The translations under genes were made by a program, and so were the position numbers. The notes beneath the pieces are model-generated. The model ran no database searches, was not told the origin of the DNA, and saw only the letters and a list, made by a program, of their open reading frames with translations. A stretch of DNA of 64,000 bases from Clusia tigrina (Eukaryota > Arthropoda > Insecta > Diptera > Clusiidae). Location of the stretch: contig OV050030.1 of the NCBI GenBank assembly GCA_920105625.2, positions 65,074,406-65,138,405 of the forward strand, written 5' to 3'. Below, piece by piece: positions 11,236-22,403 of the stretch; position 1 is the stretch's first letter; each line of letters opens with the position of its first letter.

Positions 11236-11796
11236 TGTATGTATATGTACATATGAATGCATTCATATGCATTGCGTAAATTTTGGGAGGAAAAAATTGC
11301 ACAAATTAAATTGCTATGTTCTATTTTTTTATGTTTACAAAACCTATTAATTTAAAAAAAAATTCTAAATATCTACATTCATAAAATTAATTCTATAATA
11401 CAAGTATATATTAAAATGCATTATAGTAAATTCCGTTAGGCTTCCAAATGGTGTATTAATCACAGAATATGCGCTTTTTTAATGCATTTGATATGCTTCT
11501 TCGTGTACATTTTACGAATATATGTAAATGCAAATATAAAAAGATCAGTCTCGTTAGTATTGGTTACAAAATTGTGGATTATGAGAAAACTTTTTTATTT
11601 TTTGAAACAGGAATAAATTTGTTCAGTTTAATTACAATTTGAAAATAGTGGTCAACTAAAATTAGTAGCTCTTAAAAAAGGATTTATAGCTAAATTGGAA
11701 AAAATATAAGAAAAAGAAATTATTCTAACAATTAGTGAAGTGAATTAATTAATTATACTACGTGAGTAAGTCGATAGTCGTCAATTCTGTGAATAT
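11096..11796. other. AT-rich stretch with (TA)n microsatellite
   Basis: An interrupted TA/TATG microsatellite occupies about 11143-11252. The rest is AT-rich sequence without recognisable coding or TE ends. Confidence 0.6.
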
Positions 11797-11887
11797 TAAG
11801 ATTATTTTTGTAACGAATTTATCGACAAGACAAGTTGCAACAGTAGTTGCGTATGTGTGGTTATGCCAAAGCAATGTACTATGACAC

Positions 11888-13413
11888 CAAGAACGATTGA
11901 ATAAAGATCACGCAATAGACTGAACAAAAATTGCCTCTCTCTGCGCATGACGTCACAAAGTATGTTTTTAATAACAACAGCATACATTTAGTATGGGAAA
12001 ATATAAGCATTAAAATTAAATAAGAAATAAAACGTTTATTAAATCATAATAAATAAAAATTTATTAAAAACATTATTCAAAGTTATGTTTTTATTGTTTT
12101 AATATTAAATTTACTGATATTTTTATGTATTTATACCTATAATCGGCTAATGAAGAAAGAAGAACTTAACAACAATGCAGTTGACCTATAGAAATTAAAA
12201 AAAAGTCTATTTTTTAATGTTTCATAAATTTTATTTATCAAACAAATAATGAAAAAATGTTAAGAACTTATTTTACAAAATTTTCTCTTTAATTTATAAG
12301 AATTTTGTAGTATTTCTTTGTTAAGATTTCGTATTAGAAAATACATTCTTACGCGGAAAAACAATTTCTTAACTTTAATATTGCAATTAATATTTGAAGC
12401 CTTTCTTCAATATTTTTAATCTCAAACTCCTTTTTTTGCAATTGGTCTTTCAGATTTGCAATTTCATAAGAAAGTTTCTTTTCCACACTCAACAAATTTT
12501 GTGGTATTTTAAAGTTTACCGATTTTAAAAATTTACTAAATAAACACAAAATTTAATTCACAATATTTGACAACACAAAATAATTTATTATTGGAACTTA
12601 CACTTCCTTTTGCAATGTTTTCACTTGTTCTTCCAACTGGTTTTTTCCCTCGTTACGTTCCATGAATGAAATACCTTCAGGGTTGTCGCTCAAAAATAAA
12701 ATATTTTCATTGTTAGTTGAAAATAAAACACTTTCTTGGCAAGTGTCTATAAATGAATTGTTTTCATTGTTGGCCTCAGGTTCTGTTGTCTCCTCTAAGG
12801 ATTTAGCTTCAAGCAAAAGCGACGCAACTATTTTTTTGTTGTTGCGTTTCTGAACCCTATCCGAACGAAAAACTTCAAATTTTTTGGGCTTTTCGTTGCC
12901 ATATATTGAAGGAACAACACCCGGCTTCAAAAACCTTTTAGAACTTAGCCCTAGAATAATAATAATAAAATTCCGACATTCTGGCTAAAAAGACCCCACA
13001 ATCAAAACTCACCCATATCAAACTGCAGCTGTCCTTCAATATCATCCGCCTTAAAATGTTCCATGCAAATCTTGGCTGATTTTGCATTGAAAATGTTTAT
13101 GTCTTTTCCACAAAACTGCACCCACTTTTTAAGTAATTTCTTTTCATTTGGAAAAGAAAAGAAGCTTAATTTTGGATTTTTATTTCCTCTTACATTTTTG
13201 CAATTCAAAAACGCACACTTCATTTTTCACTTTTTAATTCACCAAAGTAATTTTATTTCAATGCAAAATTTTTCAACTTTTCTACACAAATGTATACAAA
13301 CGACAATGTAAACAAACGTCTGAAAAGTACTTGTGACGTGTACAAAACTGGTTATCGCTGAGAGAGAAATATCGGACCTGCGCAATGCGTAATCTTCTTT
13401 TCTATAATTCTTG
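11888..13413 (-). mobile_element. P-superfamily element with THAP-only gene (P-THAP), perfect 9-bp TSD
   Basis: The element is bounded by inverted ends: caagaacgattgaataaaga at 11888 and the complement of cttttctataattcttg at 13397-13413. Flanks are ctatgacac at 11879-11887 and ctatgacac at 13414-13422, an exact 9-bp duplication. The total is 1526 bp. Subterminal TGACGTCA (11948-11955) and TGACGT (13334-13339) lie about 60-80 bp inside each end. The only gene is the minus-strand THAP/coiled-coil gene. No sequence for the RNase-H-like catalytic core is present, so it is non-autonomous in transposition. Confidence 0.88.
12349..13223 (-). CDS. THAP-domain/coiled-coil protein, three exons, apparently intact
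   Basis: Proposed exons are 13223-13013, 12950-12602 and 12535-12349; together 747 nt, or 248 residues plus stop. Donors GTGAGT and GTAAGT and acceptors TTCTAG and TTTAG are canonical, and the phase is kept across both introns (62 and 66 bp, typical of flies). The start is ATG at 13223. Residues 1-87 form a THAP zinc domain: C3-x4-C8, FP24-25, W34, C53-x2-H56, F57, and VVPSIY at 82-87 in place of the usual AVPTIF. Residues 88-165 are acidic and Asn-rich, probably disordered, with one basic patch (RVQKRNNKK). Residues about 168-240 are heptad-like and charged (KKLSYEIANLKDQLQKKEFE), a predicted coiled coil. THAP plus zipper is the N-terminal layout of P-family transposases, without the catalytic part. 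I infer a nuclear DNA-binding, dimerising protein, possibly a repressor of related elements. It might also be a domesticated gene. Confidence 0.8.
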
Positions 13414-13989
13414 CTATGACACCACCGAAATGTAATAAAAAAAGAGAGAGAGACCTAACAGAACAAAGGAGGGGTAATAATGAGACAGAGTTGATTAGAG
13501 TGTGGTGGAATGAGACAATACATGGAGAGAGTTTGATCACTCAGTTCACCACCTGCAGCTAACGTAGTTCTCTGGATGGGCAGATTACAACAGCTGTAAG
13601 TCCAGGTTCGATTTCTGGGGGGTTCATAATTGGTGTGCTGTTGATTTCTGAGACATAATAAAAAATGATTGTGGAAAAAATTGCCTTTCATTGAAAGATC
13701 TCCGATGAGGACAAGTGGCGTGTCCGAAATAGCTATAAGATCTGCCAAAAAAGTGTTTCAATAATTCTTCTTCTTCTTCTGAAAAATTTATACGTTGGCA
13801 TAACCACACATAAGCAATTGCACCTACAGTTGCAACTTGTCTTGTTAATTAATTCGTTACAAAAATAAGCTTCTTAAATTATACAACATAATAAATAAAA
13901 AAAAATTGTTTTTCAAGATTCGTTAAAATATTTAAGTGATTTTATTTATGCGAATGAAACTTTTAAATATAAAATAAAAATTTTAAATC

Positions 13990-16689
13990 AAAATATTTTG
14001 ATAAGTGATTGAATTCACAATGTTTAAAAAAATTTTATATTAAAACCTTAAAAAAAAAAAATCAAAAAAAAAATTATTCAATTTTGCCACGGTGTGTTGT
14101 GTTCCGAATTGTGTATCGTCAACATATGAGTGGAGGAAACATTTTAGTTCTCCCACAAATGTGCTGCAGTCAGAGATATGGAGGAAATTATAAATATTTC
14201 AAATGAAATAAATATTAAAAATTTCTTTCTTTGTGAACGCCATTTCAGATTGGAATTGATTGGACAACGACTTTTAAAGAAGAGACCTGTTCCTGAACTG
14301 TATTTAGGTAATTCCCTAAAATGTTAAAAATGTATTAATTTCTATATATGTATATTTTAACAAAAGTCTTTTTTTATATATTTTTGCTAACGCGATTTGA
14401 CTTCTTAGTCTTTATTAAAAGTAAAAATATAAATATAAATAGCAAAAATAAAATATTAAAATTATAAAAAATTAGCAGATACGAGTACATACTAATATAG
14501 ACAAATAACTTCTATGATATCAATTGTGCAAATTCTTTGATTGAAATTTCTGAAGGAGAAGGTCTTGGAAAATATTGCATAGTGAAATGAAATATGCAAA
14601 GAAACAAGCACACTACATTAAAAAAATAAATAATTTGCAATGTAATATAGATTATTTTATGAAAGAACTAAAGAAGTTTTAGCTAAAAGCATTACACCAA
14701 ATAGCAATGTCAGAGGTACTCCCTTAATGCAAAAAAAGTAGTGCAAAATATCCACTGTGGTATCAAAATTGCAACTGTGAGAACACTACAACGAAGGAGA
14801 CCAGTGAATATTGTTCACACTGCTACAGACCCAATTGTAATGGATAAGCTCCAGAAGCAGGTAGCTACTATGACGGATACGGAACGAAGTTCTTCTATTA
14901 GATGAAATGCATATTCGTACTGATCTGTCATTCAATAAACATACCGATCAAATCGATGGATTCGAAGATTATGGAGGAAATTGTAGAACGTAAACAGTAG
15001 CCGATAAATCCCTAATTTTCATGGTAAAAAGACTCTTAAGTGGTTGGAAATACGTGGTTAGCTATTATGCCACAGGAAAATCCATTGAATGTGTTAACCT
15101 GAAGACACTGCTTCTATCAGTGTTCAATTCCCTATTTAATATACAGCTGCGAGTGAAAGCAGCTATATGCGACCAGGGTGGCCTGAACATACATCTAGCA
15201 CAGGAATTACAAATTGTAGAAAAATAACCATATTCTATATATAGAGAAATACAAATATATTTCCTGAATGATTATTTCCATTTGCTTAAATCTATGAGAA
15301 ATACAATATTTAATATGATGTGCAAACTGCTAATGTAATAGTTGGTAAAAAAGTGCTAGAACGTATATACGAGTATTAGGACGAAAATAAATGTTAATTT
15401 CAAAATATGTCCAAAACTGACTACTCGTCATTTATATCATGGAAATTACGAAAAGATGAATGTTCAACTAGCAGTGCAAGTATTGAACAAAACAGTTGAA
15501 TCAGCAATCCAATTGTGTGAAGACATGGAGCTGTTTAAAGATAGTTACACAAAGAAATGTGTAAAAGCAACTACACTGTTTATACAAAAATCAAATGAAG
15601 CATTTTATGTATTAAACAGCAAAAATTTACATGATAAAAATCCACTTCGCCGCGGATATAAACGCGTTGGTCTTAAAGAACGCGATATTCTAAATTATTT
15701 TATTGCATTATTGAAAAGTGCAGTGTTACCTGCAGGAAAATGTGTAAAGTGTATAAGAGGCACAATTTTAAATCTGAAAACAATGATGATGCTTTCAGAC
15801 GAATTATTTAAAAAGTTTCCAAACACCAAATTTATTTAATTAGGAAAAATGAATCAGGATGCTTTGGAAAATGAATTTTTCCGGATAAGATTAGCAAGTT
15901 GCCTGAATACATATCCATCGATATCAGAATTCCAATATATATTAGCCAAGTTGATATCGATGAAGATAACCACCTCTTCGAATACCAGAAGCAGTTAGGA
16001 AACTGCGAATCTGATGAATGTACATTCCTGGAATGGCAGAGTTTCACCGAAGAAGGAATACCATATAAAATGGACCTTACGGAGATCGATGTGAATGTGG
16101 ATGCTGTTAACTTGATAGAGAGACAGGAGATATTGTATGCAACACAAAATAAATTACAATGTGAGACATGCAACTTACTATTAGTAAAGGTAACTAATGC
16201 ATTGGAACACGTAAGCGAATTGTGGATACATGAGAAGAACTATGAGTATGAGTCGAAGAGGATGTTTCTAATAAATCCCTCAGGCAGTTTTTCAATTTAT
16301 GCGTACAGCAATTTACAAGGTAACGGAACTTTTTGAAGAAAGATCTCACATAGCAGGAGTAAAGGAAAAAAATTATAGAGATGATAAAAATTAAAACAGA
16401 TGGTTTACCAGCGTTCAAGAACTGGTTTAGCCTGTCTGAAGACTTCTACTAGCACCATATTGTAATTTTAGAGTTTTATATAAGAGTTGTTTTATACAAA
16501 AACGCAAAGTGGTTAATAGCTCTACAAAAATACCATATTTTAGAAAAAAACGTAAAAAGCACAAATGCTGGAAAAGTTAACCACTTGAACACAGTTAACA
16601 GAGATAAATAATTTAAAATATATTTTTAATATTTATCATTTTATGTCCAAGCCCATTATTGAATGTTGACAGAATATTTCGAAGAATAC
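13990..16689 (+). pseudogene. P-superfamily THAP transposase, near full length but decayed
   Basis: Pieces in several frames appear in the order expected for a P/THAP9-type transposase. A broken THAP domain lies at about 14085-14312: a VPNCVSSTYEWRKHF frame, then FFLCERHFRLELIGQ with the C-x2-H pair, then KRPVPELYL. LQRRRPVNIVHTA is followed by LLLDEMHIRTDLSFNK and DQIDGFEDYGG at about 14890-14990, the first catalytic-strand region. Next come GWKYVVSYYATGK and VKAAICDQGGLN (15021-15227), a helical block at 15456-15838, and the C-terminal part to about 16340. Frameshifts and stops separate the blocks. I did not find its TIRs. An inverted copy of the 3' part is at 1330-2337. Confidence 0.75.
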
Positions 16690-18058
16690 TGTAACGACTC
16701 TTTTCTATAGCTGGGGTAAAACTCAGCGGCTCCAGGGGTCGTATACAGAAAAATATAAAATTCCTGTGTGTTAAATTAATTTCAACGTATTTATTTAGTG
16801 TATTGATTATGGACTCTTGTTAGTCCTTGCTCAAAACAATACTACTTCCTTAACTCTATGTTTGTATAAATAACTTATTCAATGTGTACTTGTTTTTACG
16901 TCTCTACGTCCCGGTAAGTGTGTGTCTCTGTGACTCAGTGGGAGAACGATTAAAAACCAGAAGCTCTCACTGAGTTCCTATGGTCTCTGTACGGCGTATG
17001 ACTTAGTGGGAAAACGATTAAAAACCAGAGGTTCCCTCTAAGTCCCTAAGTCTCGGTGGCGTATGTGTCTCAGTGATTCAGTGGGAGAACGATTAAAAAC
17101 CAGAGGCTCTCACTGAATCCCTGTAGTCTCTGTCTGTGTATGGCTTAGCAAGAAAACGATTAAAAACCAGAGGTTCTTGCTAAGCTTTCTATGTTCGTAT
17201 TGTACTTTGTAGAGCTGTTGCTAGTCAGGATGCTGGTGATCGACGAAGAGACTTACTGCCTGGGCTACGTGGTTTATATAGTCCCAGGTCGCAGCGGCTG
17301 ACACATATTGTTGTTCGCAGGCCACCGTTGTGTGATTCCGTTGGCCAGTAGTCGATTGTTGTTGTTGTGGCAGGCTTGTTGTTGTTGCAGTCAGGCTTGT
17401 TGGTGTTGCCGTCTTTTGCCCTTGGGCCACCTTCAACTTCTGGCGGTCAGCCACCTCACTCCAACGGTCCCTGGTTAGCCTGCAGTATTGTTGCCTGCCA
17501 GCAGCGCTGTCCGGAATCCTGTAGTGTTGTTGTTAAATATTTAATTTAACTGACAATCAGCATTTCCCTCTTGTGCTTTGTACTTGCCGGCCGTTGGCGT
17601 GGTGGTGGTTCTGTCGTTGTCCCTCTTGTGCTTCGCTCTCGTTTCTTCGTGTTGTTGGTGTAAGATTTCCGAGCGAGCGCACTCGGCAAATTCCACCGCT
17701 GAGTTCGTGCACTCACCTTCTCTTGTCCGGCATGTATTTGTTGTATTCGTCGTCGCTGTGTTTTTCCTCGCTCTTTGCAAGCATAGCGCTGATTGACAAG
17801 ATCGTTGGCTGTGCGTGAGGTTGCTTTTGTTGTAATCCTAGTTATTATTCCAACTGGTATAATATGCTGATGGTGATCTGTTCTCCCGCCATTGCTGCGC
17901 TGATTGGTTACAACGTATGTAGTTTTTTCGTTAAATTTCTAATGTAGTTGCTTCGGTTCGGGTATTTTATCGTGATGTGTGTGTGTATATAGTTTCGTAG
18001 CGACTCTGTCATTTGTAGTGTGGGCCAAAATTTCCCACAGAAGATTTTAGTCCTCACA
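16690..18058 (+). mobile_element. Solo LTR (family L), 1369 bp, 4-bp TSD atac
   Basis: The block begins TGTAACGACTC and ends TCCTCACA, the TG...CA form of an LTR. Flanks atac at 16686-16689 and atac at 18059-18062 are a 4-bp target duplication. No internal retrotransposon region is attached. A second solo LTR of the same family, with matching ends, is at 43274-43662, and a partial one is at 23349. A 4-bp duplication fits Ty3/gypsy integrases best. The LTR has GTT-rich low-complexity parts at 17350-17660 and a hairpin array at 16932-17187. Confidence 0.85.
16932..17187 (+). repeat. Four tandem hairpin units with invariant loop in LTR
   Basis: Four units start near 16932, 17000, 17075 and 17142, spaced 67-75 bp. 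Each is an inverted repeat around the nearly constant loop acgattaaaaaccagagg. Arms differ between units but still pair: ACTCAGTG with CACTGAGT, ACTTAG with CTAAGT, ATTCAGTG with CACTGAAT, and GCTTAGCAAGAA with TTCTTGCTAAGC. The matched changes on both sides indicate that pairing has been conserved. Function is unknown; an RNA structure or a protein-binding array in the LTR is possible. Confidence 0.85.
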
Positions 18059-18401
18059 ATACCTACATTATACCGTTCAGGAGAAGGATTATTAGTGTAT
18101 AAATATCAAATTAATTTAGATTATTATTATATATAATTTTGCTGATGGAGGTTTCTTCTATACACTATTTTAATTTTAAAATACTAAATTATAATTTTAT
18201 AACTTTTATATATATCTATATATAAAACAGGATGTGTGTATGTATGTAACGTATGGACTCCAAAACGGCTGGGCCTATTTTGATGAAATTTTCAGGGAAT
18301 CTTCAGAATATTCAGGCGGGTGACACTGTGAAGTCTGATTTTTGATTTTCGGTCTGTGGGCGGAGGGGCGTGGCAAAATCCAATTTTCATATTGTACCAC
18401 C

Positions 18402-19464
18402 AATGACATATACATATATTTACATTGCTAGAAAAACCACCGCAACACGGATGCAGAGGGAAAGAAGAGCCACTGAATCAGCTGAGGAACGCGAATCACG
18501 TCTTCAGGAAAATCGCGAAAGGGCATCTACGTCTAGAGCCGCAGAAACGGAAAGAGAACGCGAATCACGGCTTCAGCAAATGCGTGACAGTGCATCTTCA
18601 TCTAGAGCTGTTGAGACACCCCAACAGCATGTCGAAAGACTTGCTGCCAATCGCTCGCGAATGGCTCGATCAAGAGAAAGAATCGATTTAAAGTTGGCGG
18701 CATTTCACTACAATAGGGACGATGACTACCGCAATCACAAGGACGTAGTGATTGGCGCAATGAACAAAGTTTGCTTACATTGTCGTGCTCTGAAGTTCAC
18801 TAAGGAATCCCCGGGAATGTGTTGTTCGAACAGTAAAGTTGTTTTGCCACCAATGATTGAGCCGCCTGAACCCCTACAAAGTTGCATTTCTAGAGCCAAT
18901 CCAATTTCCGAGCACTTCCTTCAAAACATCCGAAAGCACAACTCACGCTTTCAAATGACGTCCTTCGGAGCAACTAATATCATCAACAACGCCGGTTACA
19001 TGCCCACCTTCAAAGTGCAAGGCCAAATCTACCACAGAATTGGATCGTTGTTCCCACTTCCCAATGATGATGCCAAGTTCCTCCAAATTTATTTCACTGG
19101 CAATGAAGCTACAGAAGTTGAACAGCGTTGCGCAATCAGTACTGAAGTCAGACGGGAAATCGTTTCGAGTCTTCAAGCTATGTTACACGAACACAACAGC
19201 CTCATCCGTTTATACAAAACAGCCCTAGACCAGATGCCGGCAGATGATTATACGGTTGTGATAAGAGCTGACAAGACACCGGCTGGTGAGCATGAGCGGC
19301 GCTTCAATGCACTGGTGATAGGTGACGTCTCAGTTGTTATGGTCGGCACAGACTTCGAGCGACGCGATATCAACATCATCCATCCCCGGAATGCAAGTGT
19401 TCAACGCATTGCGGAAAGTCATCGATCGCATGATACAATATCCAGTGCTTTTTCCACGGGGTGA
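18402..19464 (+). pseudogene. Helitron Rep/helicase protein, N-terminal part
   Basis: The first possible ATG in the open frame lies near 18402. It begins with a highly charged arginine- and glutamate-rich region containing repeats of the type RESRLQ, then LKLAAFHYNRDDDYRNHKD, then a cysteine cluster VCLHCRALKFTKESPGMCC. SRFQMTSFGATNI and QGQIYHRIGSLFPLP follow, which are hallmarks of the N-terminal half of insect Helitron proteins, and RADKTPAGEHERRFN comes near the end. The frame stops at 19464 within what should be the FPRGEDG segment, because of a small insertion around 19460-19480. The second Helitron at 51.2-60.4 kb encodes the same landmarks. Confidence 0.88.
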
Positions 19465-19479
19465 GGATGGGATTAGGAT

Positions 19480-20641
19480 TAGGATTTCAACGTAATGCAA
19501 ATGAACCCCAACTCAAATGGAGAGTCGACAAAAAAAGTTTCCTGTATGGACTTTTATGCCTATCGCCTTATGATCAGGCCAAATGAATGTAATTATTTGT
19601 TGAAATGTCGTGAAGTCTTCCATCAATTCATTGTCGACAATGTATGCGAAAATTGAAAGTGAACGTCTGCTCTTCATTCGGTTGAATCAGCAAAAGCTAC
19701 GCGTTAAAGAATATGTCCACTTGCGTGATGCGATCGCCAATGATGGAAACGCTGCGAATATCGGCCAAATGGTGATCTTGCCAGCGACATACACAGGCAG
19801 TCCGCGAGACATGCATCAGTACGCTCAAGATGCTATGACATACGTGCGCAAGTATGGACGGCCAGACCTCTTCATCACTTTCACATGCAACCCAGCATGG
19901 AAAGACATCACCGACCTTTTATTTACCGGCCAAAGTTCAACACATAGACACGATATCCTCGCCCGAGTATTCAAACAGAAGTTGACAAGGCTGATGGATA
20001 TCATCACCAAAAATCACATATTTGGCGAAACTCAGTGCTGGATGTACTCGGTTGAATGGCAGAAGCGAGGCCTGCCACACGCCCATATTTTAGTCTGGCT
20101 AAAACAAAAAATCATGCCAACAAAAATTGATTACGTGATTTCCGCAGAACTCCCGAATCCCACAGCAGATCCGGTTCTATTTGAATCAATCCGAAAACAC
20201 ATGATCCACGGGCCTTGCGGTGAACTGAACACAAATTCACCATGCATGAAAGAAGGTAAGTGTACAAAGCGCTATCCACGCGAGCTGCTCCAAGAAACTC
20301 AAACAGGAGGCGATGGATATCCTCTGTTTAGGCGAAGAAAGGTGGATGACGGTGGATACACAACTACAATTAAAATGCGCAATGTAGATGTTGACGTCGA
20401 TAACAGATGGATCGTGCCCTACTCACCGCTGCTTTCAAAAATGTTTGATGCCCACATCAATGTTGAGTACTGTAATTCGGTGAAGTCGATCAAATATATT
20501 TGCAAATACGTCAACAAAGGCAGCGACATGGCAGTATTCAGACTTGCCAATCAAACTGACGAAATCATGCATGCAATGAAGCAGTTTAGCGTATACTTTC
20601 ATTCAACATCCACGAGCGATATCCAACAGTTCAACATCTAG
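19480..20641 (+). pseudogene. Helitron Rep nuclease domain (HUH)
   Basis: The frame resumes with NECNYLLKCREVFHQFIVDN in one phase and then, from 19610, is open for 343 codons. It contains GRPDLFITFTCNPAW, the two-histidine motif GLPHAHILVWL of HUH nucleases, HGPCGELNTNSPCMKEGKC, and the catalytic-tyrosine region SIKYICKYVNKG. In Helitrons this domain nicks single-stranded DNA at the TC end. The motif residues (HAH, and Y-x2-KY) are all present, so the domain itself looks intact although it is cut off from its neighbours. It ends prematurely at 20641. Confidence 0.9.
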
Positions 20642-20649
20642 GTGTTCAT

Positions 20650-21345
20650 TTGGAAAGTGGCCAGCGTGTTTATTTCACCGAACGAAATGCTGAAAATAGA
20701 GCCGAACAGCCGCCACACACCACTCTCACCGCTTTCTTTGAATTGTGTGCAACCGACAATTTCGCCAAGATTTTAATATATCCTGAAATTCCAAATATTA
20801 CACTTGGAACACGTCGTCGAAGAAGTTCATGAGAAGAAAGCATGGTGCGATTGTCGCAGAATATGCTGGTGTGCATTCTTCTCATGCTTTGGGACGTGTC
20901 TACACCGTTCATCCGAATAATGCTGAATGCTATTATTTGCGATTGTTATTGCATACGATCAAAGGTCCAACATCATTCGCCGCCTGGGGCCTGCTTGAAA
21001 GTGATCAGCATTGGAACAGAGGCGTCACTCACGTGTCACCCAAAACAAATACGCACTTTGTTTGCGATAATTTTAACAATATGTTCACCATCTAATCCCC
21101 GAGAACTGTGGGAAACGCATCGTGAAAGCTTAGGTGAAGACATTCTCAGGCAATCACGCGCAACTTATCCTAACCAGGAGTATTCGGACGAGATTTTCAA
21201 CCTAACTCTACTGCTGATTGAGGACATGTGCATATCCATCAACAACAAAGTCCTTATTCAACTTGGAATGCAGGCTCCGATACGGGACATAAACAGTGTT
21301 GAAGACAGACACCTGGTGCGAGAACAGCACTTCGAAGTCAACTAG
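20650..21345 (+). pseudogene. Helitron linker between Rep and helicase, frameshifted
   Basis: Three short frames carry the usual linker: ESGQRVYFTERNAENRA with LTAFFELCATDNFAKIL (20650-20832), EYAGVHSSHALGRVYTVHP with NNAECYYLRLLLHTI (20829-21095), then ELWETHRESLGEDILRQ and DINSVEDRHLVREQ (to 21345). A block normally found just before this linker is missing, which implies a deletion near 20641. The segment ALGRVYTVHPNNAE is useful for matching the second Helitron (minus strand near 52350). Confidence 0.82.
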
Positions 21346-21357
21346 CAACAACAATAT

Positions 21358-22373
21358 GTGGAAACTCAAACAAGACGGTTGGTTGATGATCAAAAAACTG
21401 CTTACGCAAAAATCATGCAACGGGTAACAAACGGAAGTGGCGGACTTTTTTTCCTCGATGCACCAGGGGGAACAGGCAAAACATTCCTCATCAATTTAAT
21501 ATTGGCGTCGGTTCGAATGCAGAATTGGATTGCACTCGCAGTGGCATCATCGGGAATTGCATCAACGCTATTGAACGGCGGACGCATTGCACACTCAGCA
21601 CTGAAACTTCCATTGAATTTGAACCAGGCAGAAACACCAACTTGCACCATCAGCAAAAACTCCGGCATGGCCACAATCCTTAAAACGTGCAAAATATCAT
21701 TTGGGACGAATGCACAATGGCCCATAAGAAATTGCTCGAAGCGCTTGACCGGACTCTACGTGATTTTCGAGGAAACGACCAACCGATGGGAGGCGCTCTT
21801 ATTCTTCTTTCTGGTGATATCCGCCAAACTTTGCCCGTTATTCCAAGATCAATGCCCGCAGATGAGCTGAACGCATGCTTTAAAGCTTCATATCTTTGGA
21901 ACCGAGTCGAGAAAATCACGCTATCGACGAACATGCGTGTGCATTTGTTTCAAGACCCGTCTGCCCAAACATTCTCAAAACAACTTTTGGACATCGGAAA
22001 TGGAAAAATTCCAATTGGTCGCGCCACGAACGAGATTTCGTTCCCGCCAAACTTCTGTCAAAAGCAAATTAATATTCAAGCCATTGTCGACAAGGTATTC
22101 CCAAGTATAACAACCTCCTACAAAAATCCGCATTGGCGGTGCGAACGTGCAATTTTGGCACAAAAAAATGATGATGTCAACAAGCTCAATGAGCAAATTC
22201 AATTGAAACTGCCCGGCAAAATAATCAAATACAAATCGATCGACACAGTAATGGATGAAGAACAAGCCGTCAATTATCCCACTGAATTTTTTAATTCATT
22301 AGAACCACCCAGAATGCCACCGCATGTACTAACATTAAAGGTTGGATCACCGGTAATTCTTATTCGCAACTAA
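21358..22373 (+). pseudogene. Helitron Pif1-type helicase, motifs I to IV
   Basis: Two overlapping frames (21358-21720 and 21687-22373) carry a superfamily 1 helicase. Walker A is DAPGGTGKTFLIN. SSGIASTLLNGGRIAHSA is motif Ia, NIIWDECTMAHKKLLE is Walker B, and LSGDIRQTLPVI is motif III. ITLSTNMRVHLF and LLDIGNGKIP follow. A frameshift lies near 21690, between motifs Ia and II. The last residues VLTLKVGSPVILIRN run to 22373, where a second frameshift occurs. This enzyme would unwind DNA during rolling-circle transposition. Confidence 0.9.
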
Positions 22374-22403
22374 AGCGCACCAAAGTTATGCAACGGAACC
22401 AGA

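Larger units (their letters stand above)
11797..13870. repeat. Host inverted-repeat (foldback) element split by a P-superfamily insertion
   Basis: The left arm 11803-11867 (ttatttttgtaacgaatt, then acaagacaagttgcaac, then tatgtgtggttatgcca) is the near-perfect reverse complement of 13796-13869. Removing the insertion at 11888-13413 and one copy of the 9-bp duplication gives a foldback element of roughly 540 bp with 65-75 bp arms. The loop side (13423-13795) is non-coding and includes a purine run aaaagagagagagacc. Its family is unknown; size and arms suggest a MITE. Confidence 0.7.

Noticed and set aside
10986..11252. 88-codon minus-strand frame with an Ile-Tyr run
   Set aside because: Reads through the oligo(A) tail of the R1-type element and an AT microsatellite; an artefact of low complexity.
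13530..13625. Possible tRNA or SINE head with ggttcgattt (box B-like)
   Set aside because: No box A at the correct distance and no cloverleaf pairing; only a partial box B match, which occurs by chance in AT-rich DNA.
16932..17187. Regularly spaced palindromic repeats resembling a CRISPR array
   Set aside because: Spacing is uneven, the arms vary, there are no spacers of constant size or cas genes, and the array is inside a eukaryotic LTR with a target duplication.
17221..17818. Several open frames of 60-81 codons on both strands, rich in Gln, Leu or Cys
   Set aside because: They fall in the GTT-rich part of the solo LTR and arise from low complexity.
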